Positions 38,301-47,768 of a stretch of 64,000 bases of DNA are shown piece by piece. Location of the stretch: NCBI GenBank assembly GCA_003116875.1, contig BCKT01000001.1:1545486-1609485 (forward strand), written 5' to 3'. Each line of letters starts with the position of its first letter. The stretch's first letter is position 1. The position numbers and the translations under genes are program-made. The DNA is from Takashimella koratensis. Lineage: Eukaryota > Basidiomycota > Tremellomycetes > Trichosporonales > Tetragoniomycetaceae. The notes under the pieces were generated by a model. The model ran no database searches. It was given only the letters and a program-made list of their open reading frames with translations, and was not told where the DNA came from.

Positions 38301-40131
38301 CTACCCACTGATCCACATTCCAATAGGAACGGGGCGAACCATCTCCACTCTGACCCAGCCTTCTACCTCCTCCTTATCTACCCTCCGTCCTTTCCCACCA
38401 GTCTCAACTAGTTTGGTCCTCGCTGATGTCCCTCGATTACCCATCTTGTCGAGCGCACGGAGGTGCGCCTCCATCTTCGCTAGCATCGCGTCTGCTTCTA
38501 CCCCCATACCCTCCTTTTCCTCCGCCATAGTGACATCGTCAGTGGGATCCGCAGGGTCGGACACTGAATCGACGTTGACGAGGCGATCTAGGTCGGTTGG
38601 GCCCACGGGGTCTATCGAGACCATTGCGCGATACAGGCGCTGGGTTCTGGGTCTATCAGCACATTTTCAAAAATATCAAAGGCAAGCAAACATCCCCAAA
38701 AGGTAGGATGTGGAGAGGCTGAAAGGGCCACTTACAACGGATCAGAGTGGACGAGTTGTCTCGATACCGTTCGCCAGATCTCCATCTTATCCGATCGTCC
38801 CAAGACAAGGGCATCGTCTACAATTATCCCATCTGATTCTATCCCACCTCCCCAGACCCAGATCAACCAAGTCGCCAACGTCCATCGCCACGACTCGACT
38901 TCCACGTCGACTCCGGTACCTCCAGAACCTCCAGAACCTCCACTGACGGGAGCGGTGGCGATGGCGGTAGATGCTGTGCTTGAGAAGGCGCGAGGTGTAG
39001 AGATGTTGGAGATAGAAGAGAAGAGCGAGGTCGCGAATGTAGCTGAGAGGGTGGGAGCAAACGTAGAGAGATGAACCAAGAGCGGAGCCCAGATTTGGAT
39101 CGATTCCTCAGATGGTCGTTTAGATTTACTGCTTGGTCGTTTTCTTAAGTTGAAAGGTCGCGTCAACACGTAGTCAAATGCCTTTCGTGGGATCCGCGGT
39201 GTGACTTACTTCCTTGCGACGGGTACTAGCCCGATCCTAACAATCGCATCCACCACTTCATCGACGTCGAGGTCTTCCACCTCTCTCTTTAACCGCTTCA
39301 CTTCTCGTCCACTCTCCGATTCGACCGATACGTCCCTCGCTCTTACCCGGGCCTTGACCACCTTCTTCCACCGATTCACCAGTGCCTCTGCCCTGGTTTC
39401 TCCCACTCCTGCTCTTCCACCGATCCCACTCACACCTACGCCGCCGACCGAGCTGGGGCCCGCGCTCGTTGATGGAGCAGAGAGGAGTGGGAGGAGCGAG
39501 TAACGCTGGATGTACTCTATGCAACGGAATACCGCGGTTAATAGGGTAGAAAGAGGGGGTAAGTCCTCGTGAGTTGCTCGATGACGCAAGGAAATGAGGG
39601 ACTGTGGGATGCCGAGCGTCGCAGCAAGGTGGGCAATAGGTCGAGCGTAGGGTCCTGTGGACGTGATTAATTGGTGAAGCAGACACGGAGCAGAGATAAC
39701 CAGTAGGTGGAGGCCAAGAGAAGAGGAGACGTGGTACTCACCAGTCTGAAGCGGGTCAACCATGCCATTGACGAATCGCACGACGGCCATCGCGCAGGCT
39801 AACCGCGCGGCAGCACCTTGTTCGGATGTTTGAGTAGGCAGGAGGGAAGCCGAGACAAGGTCTTGCAGAATGTGCATGAACGCGGGACACGAAGGGGATG
39901 CGGTATAGATGCCCATCTAGGACGCAGTTAGGACATGACAAGGTAAAGGTAGACGACACATGAGAGCATGGGTCGAGTAAGGATGAGGAGGGAGACGAGG
40001 TTGGAGGATTGACATACCCTAGACAAAGCTTGTCGGCGGGATAGGGCATCAGAGATTGGCGAAAAGAGCATCTCGTACAGCTCTGCCAACTCGGATAGAC
40101 CCGACCACGGAGTCCTTCGAGGCGCGCGCAT
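38301..40131 (-). CDS. LAS1: LAS1-like pre-rRNA endonuclease (HEPN family)
   Basis: Nuclear endoribonuclease that, with the Grc3 kinase, cuts ITS2 during 60S ribosome formation. Five exons (40131-40018, 39916-39742, 39654-39210, 39143-38736, 38646-38301) give 495 residues. The N-terminus MRAPRRTPWSGLSELAELYE is a typical LAS1 start, followed by LACAMAVVRFVNGMVDPLQ. The HEPN catalytic motif R-H-x-x-T-H lies at residues 120-125 (RHRATHE), preceded by GPYARPIAHLAATLGIP. The C-terminal half is less conserved, with a long Ser/Thr/Gly-rich loop and a WRTVSRQLVHSDPL helix. The last acceptor choices follow frame: an earlier AG near 39155 would leave a 28-nt intron and a stop. The gene pairs divergently with the CBP4-like gene. 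The window thus holds two 60S-biogenesis genes (AFG2 and LAS1), far apart. Confidence 0.88.
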
Positions 40132-40372
40132 CGTCAGTGTGTGAGATAAGCTGCGTGAAGTGGGGTAAATATAGAGGTGGTTTGTGGAATTGGAGAAGTT
40201 GTGATCAAAAATTCCAAAGACCTGGTTGGTGGTGGTCGATTCAGGCACCGGCATCGGCGCTGAACCCAGAGTCACCAGCCAAAGGAAGACTCTGGCTTCG
40301 ATCGAGTTGCCGCATCTCACAACATTACTTCATCTTTACTTCACTCCATCTCCATCTACATTCTCAATCATC
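40132..40372. promoter_or_regulatory. Compact bidirectional promoter, LAS1 / CBP4-like gene
   Basis: Only 241 bases separate two divergent ATGs, so both genes probably share it. No TATA box is evident. Confidence 0.5.
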
Positions 40373-41192
40373 ATGTCTGGCCAAATCATGTGGGGGCGGT
40401 ACGTCGCACTCTGACCCTGGCTGCAACCATGAGCTCCCTCCTTTTACCCGTTCCGCCGAATGTGTCCTGCTCCACTGCATCTCCCGCTCGCCGCTTCCGA
40501 CGTCAATTCCTCCCCCTTGCCATCTCGAACGACCCAGCTAACCTGATTTCTCTCGGCTCATAGATTCTTCGCCATGACAGCACTGAGTACGTCCATGGAT
40601 CCTAGTACCGCCCACGATCGGGCAGATCGGATCCAGTGCTCGAATTCGAAATGAGAGATAAATGGTGGAGTCTTGTGCTGACAGGTTTCGATCTAGTCAT
40701 GACGGCCGGATACGGGATCATGTATGGTGAGTCTTTGTAATCCTACTCGCAGGATGCTCGTGACCTGCCTCATTTCTCAACCTCGATTTCGCCCATCCTC
40801 CATTGTTCAAATTCGCTAACACTTGCTGTTTCACCAGTTACCACCCCATCTGAGGAGGCTCTGTACGAGGTACGCAACGATTCTGTATCCTCATCTCCTG
40901 TATACATCCACCTTGTGCACGCTATGAACGCTCGCTGACAATCTTCAGCGCCTCTCGCCGGACCTCAAGCGCAAAGTAGACGAGATTCGGGCGAAGCGAG
41001 AGACCTCTGGCGGGATTCGTGACACCCTTGCTGTGAGTCTTGTCATTCTCGTCTTTAGCCGCTTAGTGAGACCGAGTCCGCCGCTGGTCTGCAGCTGACA
41101 TGACGTCGGTCTGGCGTGAACAGAGCGCAGGGGCAAAGGATCAGATCGTGTGGGCCGAGGAGCTTGGCAAGTCTGGGTCAAAGAAGGTCTAA
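40373..41192 (+). CDS. CBP4: CBP4-like mitochondrial complex III assembly factor
   Basis: Six tiny exons (40373-40398, 40564-40586, 40685-40726, 40838-40869, 40949-41032, 41124-41192) give 91 residues in perfect frame. The short N-terminus (MSGQIMWGR) leads into one membrane segment (about 10-32, FFAMTALSFDLVMTAGYGIMY). Then comes TTPSEEALYERLSPDLKRKV and a charged helical tail. The TTP-S/T-E-E-x-L-Y-x-R-L-S-P-D/E-L segment after a single membrane helix is what I know from CBP4, an inner-membrane protein for cytochrome b/bc1 assembly. Other single-helix mitochondrial assembly factors are possible, so the name is moderate confidence. Existence of the gene is well supported by the consistent splicing. 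It shares a short promoter with LAS1. Confidence 0.7.
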
Positions 41193-42029
41193 GCCTGTCG
41201 ATCCCGCCGGTCTTCCATCTCCTGACCTTCGAATTCCACCGCTCTATCGCACATCCTCGCTGTCCCATCGTCATACATTTGCACTAGCCATGTACCACCA
41301 CCGGCTCTACCAATGCAGTTCCATTGTCCCCTCATCCCTGTAGCCAAAGCCGGCGCCGCTGGCAGGCGGTCCTTTCACCGGGCATCCCATTGAGCACCAG
41401 TTCGTCGGATCCATTGATTACTCCCACTCAGCTCCCTCCGGCCTCCATTGTCTTCTGGCCCCCTAGGATCCCTCCCGATCTACCCCCGTTGACCGCTCAA
41501 TGCTTCCGCTTTCTCCTGTCCGCGGCGATCACAAATCCCAGCCCCTTGCTTCATGATGGAATGGGCGGAAAAGGATTGGACGGCGAATGCAACGACCCAG
41601 TCCATTCCGCTGGTGACACTCCGCAGTCATCAACAAACGAGCGCAGCTGTCTCCGACATGTCACTCGCTGCATCCTCTGTTCTCCTTTGACTCTCCCCTT
41701 CTCACCACGTCTTTTATCACGGGCACCCCTCCTTGTCCCGTACCCTCCCTCGTCGCTTCCCCTAGATCCCTCGTGCTCAGCTCCTTTGCGCTCACCGACT
41801 ATGCGACCCGGCATCTCTACCTTACAACCGCTTCGTTGACGGTCCTCGACAACTGATCATCTTTTGACTGCGTCGCATCGCATCCCCTCTCGACTGCGGT
41901 CCAAGCTGTTGAGCGCATTTACGCCCAACCTCATCTCCACATCTATACATCAGCATCGCTCGATCAGTGCTCCTTCACTCAACTCACCGTCTCGTCTTTC
42001 ACCCCTTCTCTTCTTAGACCTTACGCACC
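41193..42029. other. Spacer upstream of the OCH1-like gene
   Basis: 837 bases with the 3' end of the CBP4-like gene and a CT-rich leader before 42030. No gene is supported. Confidence 0.5.
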
Positions 42030-43660
42030 ATGGTTGGGTGGTCACGATCCCGCGTCTACCTCCTCCTCACCATCGTTCTCTTCCTCGTCCTAGTCCACCG
42101 CCTCTTCGCCCCTTCCTACCCCACCTATACCGGCCGTCTCACCGTCTTCGACTCTTCCGCTCCCCCGGGCGCCGTCAACATCGCCGAGCAATCCATCACC
42201 GTCTCAACTATTCTTGAAGACATCGCAGCGACCGTCAACGCCCGTGTCCATCACTACGATGCGTCCTCTGCCGCTGAGCTGGGTATCAACCTCGGCCACC
42301 GGTCTACCCTCGACATGACTCAATACGTCCACTCCTTGCAGTCCGCATACGAAATACTCTACCCCTCCCCTTCCCCATCGACCACTGGCCAGACCATCCT
42401 CGACCTCGCACTTAGCAGGCTCAGTCTCCTCCCGATCGCTCCTCCGTCCCCACCTATCCCAAAAAACATATACACGACGGACCTCCGACCTCCCTCGGAG
42501 GCGCCGGAACAGTTCGCTTCGTGGGCGAGTATGAACCCGGACTGGGAGACCCGGTTCGTTGACGACGACCAGATGGACGAGTGGTTCCGGACCGTCTTTG
42601 ATGAGGAGGTCGCAGATGAGTTGGCAAGTCTGCAAGGTGTGGTCCGCGCGGACTTGTTCCGGTAAGTGCAGTGAAGTGCAGTGTAGATCGTGAAGATCGT
42701 TTAAGAGAATCAGTCCAAAGGGGGTATGTTGAAGACTAACGTAATATGTTTCCCCTTTTCTCTTTGCTGCACAGATATCTCGTGCTTCTTTTGAACGGCG
42801 GCGTGTACACCGACACCGACACCGCCTGTGTCCGTTCCATTTCCGACTGGGCGCAATGGCCCGAGATGCGCCATGTCTCCCAGCTCGCTGCTGCTCTTCC
42901 GGACCTCCTCCGAGTCGTCGGCGGTCCCCAACCTCCCGTTGGTGACGACGGGCCCGGTCTGATTGTCGCGCTCGAGATCGACGCGCCGCTGAATGGGTTG
43001 GATTGGCGCTCGCAAAGCTTTGTCCGTGGAATCCAGTTTGTTCAGTGGACGATATTGGCCAAACCGGGTCATCCGGTGTTGCTGGATGTGGTAGGGCATG
43101 CGTTACGGACAACTCGGGCGACGAGGGAAGCAAAAGAGAAGGGCGAGGAAGTAGAGGACGCGGACATTGTGAGTGCTGCTACATCGATCGATGACTCGCG
43201 TATAATCCGTGCTACAGTCTTTTAGGTCCAAGCTGACTTGACTCCCCTCGCCCCGACTGCATCGCCCAGCTCAACTTGTCCGGACCTGGCGCATTGTGAG
43301 TGATAGCGACTGAAAAAATGTATGCCAAGCTGACAAACCCTCCTCCCTTCACCATATCCAGCACCGACGCTGTCCTTCGTTTTCTTCTCCTCCGACACGG
43401 CGTGCATCCTTACGATTTGTCCGGTCTCCAACAACCTGTTCGATACGGCGACGTCGTAATCATGCCTGAACACTCTTTCCGCGCTGACGCGTCTGAGGGG
43501 TACCAAGGCGATTTCCGTGTAGTCTGGCATGGGTGAGTTATACTTTACTTCGGGACCGTATCGCAGTCGTTGACTCGTTTGTAGTTTCTTTGGGCGATGG
43601 AAGGAAGAAGAGGCAAAGAAGAAGAGAAGACGATCCATGTCCAGTTTGAGAGAGTACTAG
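42030..43660 (+). CDS. OCH1-like GT32 mannosyltransferase
   Basis: Golgi type II membrane glycosyltransferase; OCH1 relatives add alpha-1,6-mannose to N-glycans. Five exons (42030-42661, 42775-43168, 43270-43295, 43362-43532, 43585-43660) give 432 residues. The cytoplasmic tail is short (MVGWSRSR), with a membrane anchor at about 9-27 (VYLLLTIVLFLVLVHRLF). GT32 features are visible: IPKNIYTTDLRPPSE, then a WASMNPDWETRFVDD segment, QGVVRADLFRYLVLLLNGGVY and the DXD metal/nucleotide-sugar site (D224-T-D226 in YTDTDTA). WRSQSFVRGIQFVQWTILAKPGHP and GDVVIMPEHSF follow. The basic C-terminus (RWKEEEAKKKRRR) is unusual. Whether it is the true OCH1 or a paralogue cannot be told here. It borders the tandem array. 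Confidence 0.85.
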
Positions 43661-43953
43661 ACTAGGGGTAACTACGGGTGGGAAAGGAGCAGGCTGAGTT
43701 TCGTCCGAGTGTATTTTTAAGAGTAGAGGCGGTGGAACTGAGATGAGTAAGTAGAGAGTCGGCCAAGGCGGGTTAGGCCGTCCACCAAACATAATGTTCA
43801 TTACCTCCATCACGACGACATGGGTCTGTGACCTTCAGGTTTCTTCATCAATGCATTCTGGCTTTCTAAGCAACATCTGGGAGAACTGTGGAAGTGAATA
43901 CATCTTGGTGGTACATCGAGTTGAGAACTTCAATCAACACTAAAATTCAAAGC
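43661..43953. other. Spacer between the OCH1-like gene and array copy A
   Basis: 293 bases. This is the left edge of the tandem array. Base composition shifts visibly towards A/T from about 43800 on. No clear TATA box is seen. Confidence 0.4.
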
Positions 43954-44464
43954 ATGGATGGCACCGACACGTCTTCCGACACCTTCAACGTGCCCAAAAA
44001 TTGCCGAGAGGCGGCTCGACGTCATATCGCTTTACACCTTCAGGACAAGGCTTCATTGACATCTACGTTGTCCGATCGATCAAATTTCATTCAAATGGTG
44101 GTAGCGATGAGCGCGTGAGTTTCGATGAGTGATTCCTCAAACAGGATCCTACAACCGCCCTTGTCAACGCTTCCGCCCGCCGGTTATGTATTTTGGTATT
44201 CACTGCACTCTCGCAGTCCAGTAAATCTGACGTCGACACCGTTTTCGGATTGCTCAAGGAACAGAATAGCAGAATACAAACGTCGGAACAACTTGGCCAG
44301 TTTTATATTGAGCACAAAGAGTTTATCGATTCAACAAAGCACTCGTGTTTTAATTGCACTACAAAACTCAACAAGAGTTATGTCATCGGATCGTTGATGT
44401 GTTTAATTCGGCTTTGAAATACGCTCCAGAGATACGAGATGTTGGCTCTTTTGGGGAGAAGTGA
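43954..44464 (+). pseudogene. Array copy A: two-exon family member with a C-terminal frameshift
   Basis: The start ATG lies in AGCATGG. Exon 1 is 43954-44114 (DTFNVPKNC... to FIQMVVAMS). The intron is 44115-44221: donor GTGAGT, acceptor TCCAG. The other nearby acceptor, CGCAG, breaks frame. Exon 2 starts at 44222 (KSDVDTVFGLLKEQ) and reaches CFNCTTKLNKSYV. In this frame it then ends with IGSLMCLIRL and a stop at 44417. The family-like helix (IVDVFNSALKYA, ending at a TGA at 44462) continues in the neighbouring frame from about 44385. A one-base indel near 44380-44390 is therefore the simplest reading. As written, the product would be about 119 residues and lack the terminal H-C. It may be a pseudogene or a sequencing error. 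Confidence 0.6.
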
Positions 44465-45251
44465 GAGTTGCCCACCCAGTGCGGCTCACGTTGCTCCGAC
44501 GACGACCCCTGAGTTTTTGGAGCAGTCTTAAGTAGCTCTCGTCATGTTCTATTTATCGACTCCTTCGCATGCACACTTTCTGATGACTGTCTGACCGAGA
44601 CTCAATATGATATCGTTGCCGAACTCACTCATAATCAATTTGGTCAGAGCGTGAAATTGGGAGAGATTTGAGCTCAGGCTGAGTTAATCGCTCTGTTCTT
44701 CGTTTGACCGGCGCTACCAGCAGCTATTGTCCGTGACAACTGCGGTGTAGCATTTCCCGCGAGCCGCAAGCCTTACAATGCCAGGAGATGAGACATCGTT
44801 CGGGCTACACACGTTCCCTTGTTGCCTTTGGTGGTTGCCGTTTTGACACTACTTTCACCTCTTTTGCAATACCCATAGTCCGCTGATAAGAGTGAGATAG
44901 AGTGAAAGGAGAAACACAAATTTGACCGTGCAAGCCTGGACTCCAAGCAGACTCTCTTTTGTCGTGGTCGCCATCATCTCACCTTTCAGAAAGAGAGTCG
45001 ACCGCCATGCTCAAAGGACGGACTGTACTCTTTGTACTTTCGACCTCCTTTGCATCCTTGCTTGGGATTTCCTTTCGCCCCAACACTGCCAATCAGACCG
45101 TGCAAGACCATACTGTATGGTATCTTGAGGGATGACGAGCTGATTCAACATTTTAACCAATTTAGCGCTCTACCTGTTGGATTTGGTCGCTTCGCTTTTC
45201 TACTCGTCTTCCAATTTCTTTTTAGCGATATCTACTCCTGCGACTAGCACC
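44465..45251. other. Spacer between array copies A and B
   Basis: 787 bases, AT-richer than the window average by eye. One short frame (about 44579-44670, including TETQYDIVAELTHNQFG) looks protein-like but matches nothing I can name. No other feature is seen. Confidence 0.4.
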
Positions 45252-45782
45252 ATGGCAACTTCAAACGTCTTCACTGTTCCGGACAACTGGTCCACTCTCA
45301 CCGACACCTTCATAAAGTTGTCCGAAGACCGAGACGAGCTAGGTATCATAGTAAACGACCCGTCAAAGTGAATTCAGCTGCTCGCAATCAATGGTGTGAA
45401 GCTTCTCGATACACAGAAAGCCTTACCGGGTGTGGATTTTGTATCTCTAACCGGCATGGAGTCAACTCAAGACGAGTTCAAGCTGATCCAGTCCGCCCTT
45501 ACCCAGACCAATAATGGTGACTCAGAAGCGACGCTCGCTCAGCTCAAGAAGCAAGACCCAGACCTTGAACATCATATAGAATTCCTTAGGCTGGCATCAG
45601 AGTCCCTTCAGACCCTTTATCATGACCAAGGCTCTGGGTTCTTTTGTTCCAATTGCGGTACGAGGACTGTCATGACTGCGGTTGACCTGGCGCTTGAACA
45701 CGCATATTGTCTAATGAAGAAACAGGATGTACCTTCGCTCGTGCTACCCTCTCATTGCAGCAATAATGAGGAGTCCGCTTAG
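45252..45782 (+). pseudogene. Array copy B: family member with one in-frame TGA
   Basis: The ATG is at 45252 in CACCATGG. The frame runs 39 codons (FTVPDNW near the start) to a TGA at 45369, then continues in the same frame to a stop at 45780. The whole is 176 codons plus stop if the TGA is passed. The TGA falls inside the conserved central motif (DPSK-stop-IQLLAINGV), where copy D has DKASSVQLLMI. The second part carries KKQDPDLEHHIEFL, C-x2-C (FFCSNCGT), AVDLALEHAY and the terminal PSHCSNN. A 51-nt in-frame intron (GTAAAC at about 45353 to the AAG before 45402) would remove the stop, but also the conserved motif. A nonsense mutation is therefore more likely. Confidence 0.62.
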
Positions 45783-46156
45783 TTCTTTGTTAGTGTTCTG
45801 TCTTGTTTTGAGGGGGACGTTGCATGCAGCTACTGTTCCGCTTGCATCAATACCAAATACCCATTCGAGGCTAAGATCAATATTGGCTCGAAACTGAGCC
45901 CCCCTTCTCCTCCCAAGCAGATAGCTTTTCTGACCAGCTACTCCGGGATACCATGCTTTCCAACACATCAGCCAAATGAAGACTGGCGAGGGGACATTGG
46001 AAGACTGAAGGCGTCAAAGGAAAGTCTGCGAGCCCGATCTTCCGCATTTTCCTGTTCAAAACACGGTGAGAGAGGATGCACCATACAAAAGAAGAAACTT
46101 CAGTGCGGTGGATCGTCTCGCCCAACTTCCTACAGCTTTCTACTCCATAGACCGCC
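45783..46156. other. Spacer between array copies B and C
   Basis: 374 bases between the copy B stop and the copy C start. No gene, TATA box or repeat is seen. Confidence 0.35.
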
Positions 46157-46746
46157 ATGAACAACCACAACAGCTCAATCTCAGATACTGCTGCTCAAGT
46201 GCCTTTATCTTGGGACGAGCTAGCAGAGCAGGTATGGAACTCGACTACTCAAGCGAGTGTTCTGAAGACATCATGTCGGACATTTCTAAAACCGCCCAGC
46301 TCCTCGCCGCTCACGCAACCGCAGAGCTTGACGAGGAAAAGAAACTAGTTCAGCGCCCTCGAGCCATTCGACCAAGCAAACAAGCTCGAGCACACGTCAA
46401 GATCGCAATCCGAGGCAAAAAGGACTGGATCGACATACAAACTGAGCTCATGTCGAAATCCGACGACGAAGGCGGTGATAGCGTGTTCAAGGAGTTTGAC
46501 GAATCTTCATTCAGAATTCTTAGTGGCAATTATGTCAAACGAAGTTGCATCAACTTGCAGACTATCTATAAGACCAACCGAGCAGCTTTCTACGACCAGC
46601 AGTTCACTTGTCCAAATTGCAAGCAGACGTTTTACCCAAACAGTTCACTTCCAGCTGCGATAGACTTGTGCTTCGAATACACAATGGCGCAAGAGGAGGG
46701 ACGCTACCTGCCGTCATTAGACCTGCGTTCACATCATTCCAAGTAG
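46157..46746 (+). pseudogene. Array copy C: family member with a one-base frameshift or an internal intron
   Basis: From the ATG at 46157 the first 25 codons give the family N-terminus (AAQVPLSWDELAEQ). After about 46228 the family-like frame is the next one (SEDIMSDISKTAQLLAAHA, ..., QFTCPNCKQTF, PAAIDLCFEY, LPSLDLRSHHSK). Spacing to the central motif equals that of copy B if one base is shifted here. An alternative is an intron from GTATGG (about 46228) to CGCCCAG (about 46298), phase 0 at both ends with a CTAAAA branch. It would restore one protein but delete the conserved central segment. A third option is translation from the in-frame ATG at 46231. The terminal H-H is present. Confidence 0.6.
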
Positions 46747-47168
46747 TCTCCTGCTACGATCCCCCCCCCCCCCCCCTTCCCCGCGGCCCCCTTTAGCGAT
46801 CGTACTGAAAATACATAGCGTCGCGCTCAAAAGATCCAGCCTACCCTTGATCTGAGACTGAATGTGCGAGCTCGGAAATCTCGCCGGTCTTTTTGAAGGG
46901 AGTAGTCTATCGCCGGAATGGTACACAAAGGGAGAAAGACAGCTGGGCTGCCAGCCATCGCTTGACACTATCCTTTGCGGTGCGGAGTTGAATGGGCATT
47001 TCTAGCAAAGCCCCCAGGCTGTATATACATATACAGTGTTTCCCTCCATGTTGTGATATTCCCGTATTCCCCAAACATCGTAAAAAACCTCAAATATAGC
47101 AAGCGCCTATACTCCACATCTCGGATATTTCTGTGGAGACGACCAATAGGACTGGTCCATGGAAGGAC
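46747..47168. promoter_or_regulatory. Spacer and promoter of array copy D
   Basis: 422 bases. A C16 run lies at 46761 and a TATATA at 47022-47027 (within a GTATATACATATAC palindrome-like stretch), about 145 bases before the ATG used for copy D. Confidence 0.4.
46761..46776 (+). repeat. C16 homopolymer
   Basis: Sixteen consecutive C immediately after the stop of copy C. Confidence 0.85.
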
Positions 47169-47768
47169 ATGGTCTCTCGCACCTGGCGGACAGTTTCAAG
47201 GGTTCTGCTACCAGATCGAACACGGAGTGCATGGGCAGAGTCAGGGGTTCAACTCTTGACTGCAACCGAGAACGGAGAAGCCTTGAAAAAGATCTTGGCT
47301 GACAAAGCGTCTTCCGTCCAACTCCTGATGATTGGTGATTTTTTGAACCTTCAACAATCGCGGTCGTTCACGACGAAAAGAGGTGAACACCAGGAGGGGA
47401 TCACAGATGAACAGCACTTGTGCGTTGATATTCTCAACATACTACAAAATGCTCCTAAGGACAGCGATGATGAGACAGCCCAATCCCCCACAAGTCTCAC
47501 TGACATGGACAACTGGAATGTTGAGTTGGCTTCACATGCCGATATGCTCAATGATGCGTATGACATCTTGATAAGTCTCTACAAGGGCAGTCCTGACTAC
47601 TTTCCCATGGTACCGACCAAGTCAACTCTTGATGGCAAAATAATCAAGCCGAATACGTATCTGTTAGAAACAATCGACCTTGCCCTCTGGCGTGCCAAAT
47701 TGAAAGCGGGAGGTCATGAAGATCCGATGACGGATTTAGAGACATATCTGACCTTTGAGAATGCTTGA
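47169..47768 (+). CDS. Array copy D: open family member without the C-x2-C
   Basis: A single open frame of 199 residues from the first in-frame ATG (47169). The frame is also open upstream to 47133, but without an ATG. It has the central motif (ILADKASSVQLLMIGDFL), the helix equivalent to the last third of the family (MLNDAYDILISLYKG), and NTYLLETIDLALWRA aligned with the post-zinc helix of the other copies. The C-x2-C is replaced by a segment around PMVPTKSTLDG, and the terminal H-C by LETYLTFENA. The predicted metal site is therefore lost although the frame is intact. No signal peptide or membrane segment is seen. Function unknown. Confidence 0.62.
   Translation: MVSRTWRTVSRVLLPDRTRSAWAESGVQLLTATENGEALKKILADKASSVQLLMIGDFLNLQQSRSFTTKRGEHQEGITDEQHLCVDILNILQNAPKDSDDETAQSPTSLTDMDNWNVELASHADMLNDAYDILISLYKGSPDYFPMVPTKSTLDGKIIKPNTYLLETIDLALWRAKLKAGGHEDPMTDLETYLTFENA

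Noticed and set aside
39144..39182. Frame continuing upstream of LAS1 exon 4 (VLTRPFNLRK) taken as coding
   Set aside because: Including it forces a 28-nt intron or an early stop. The acceptor at 39144 gives a normal 66-nt intron in frame.
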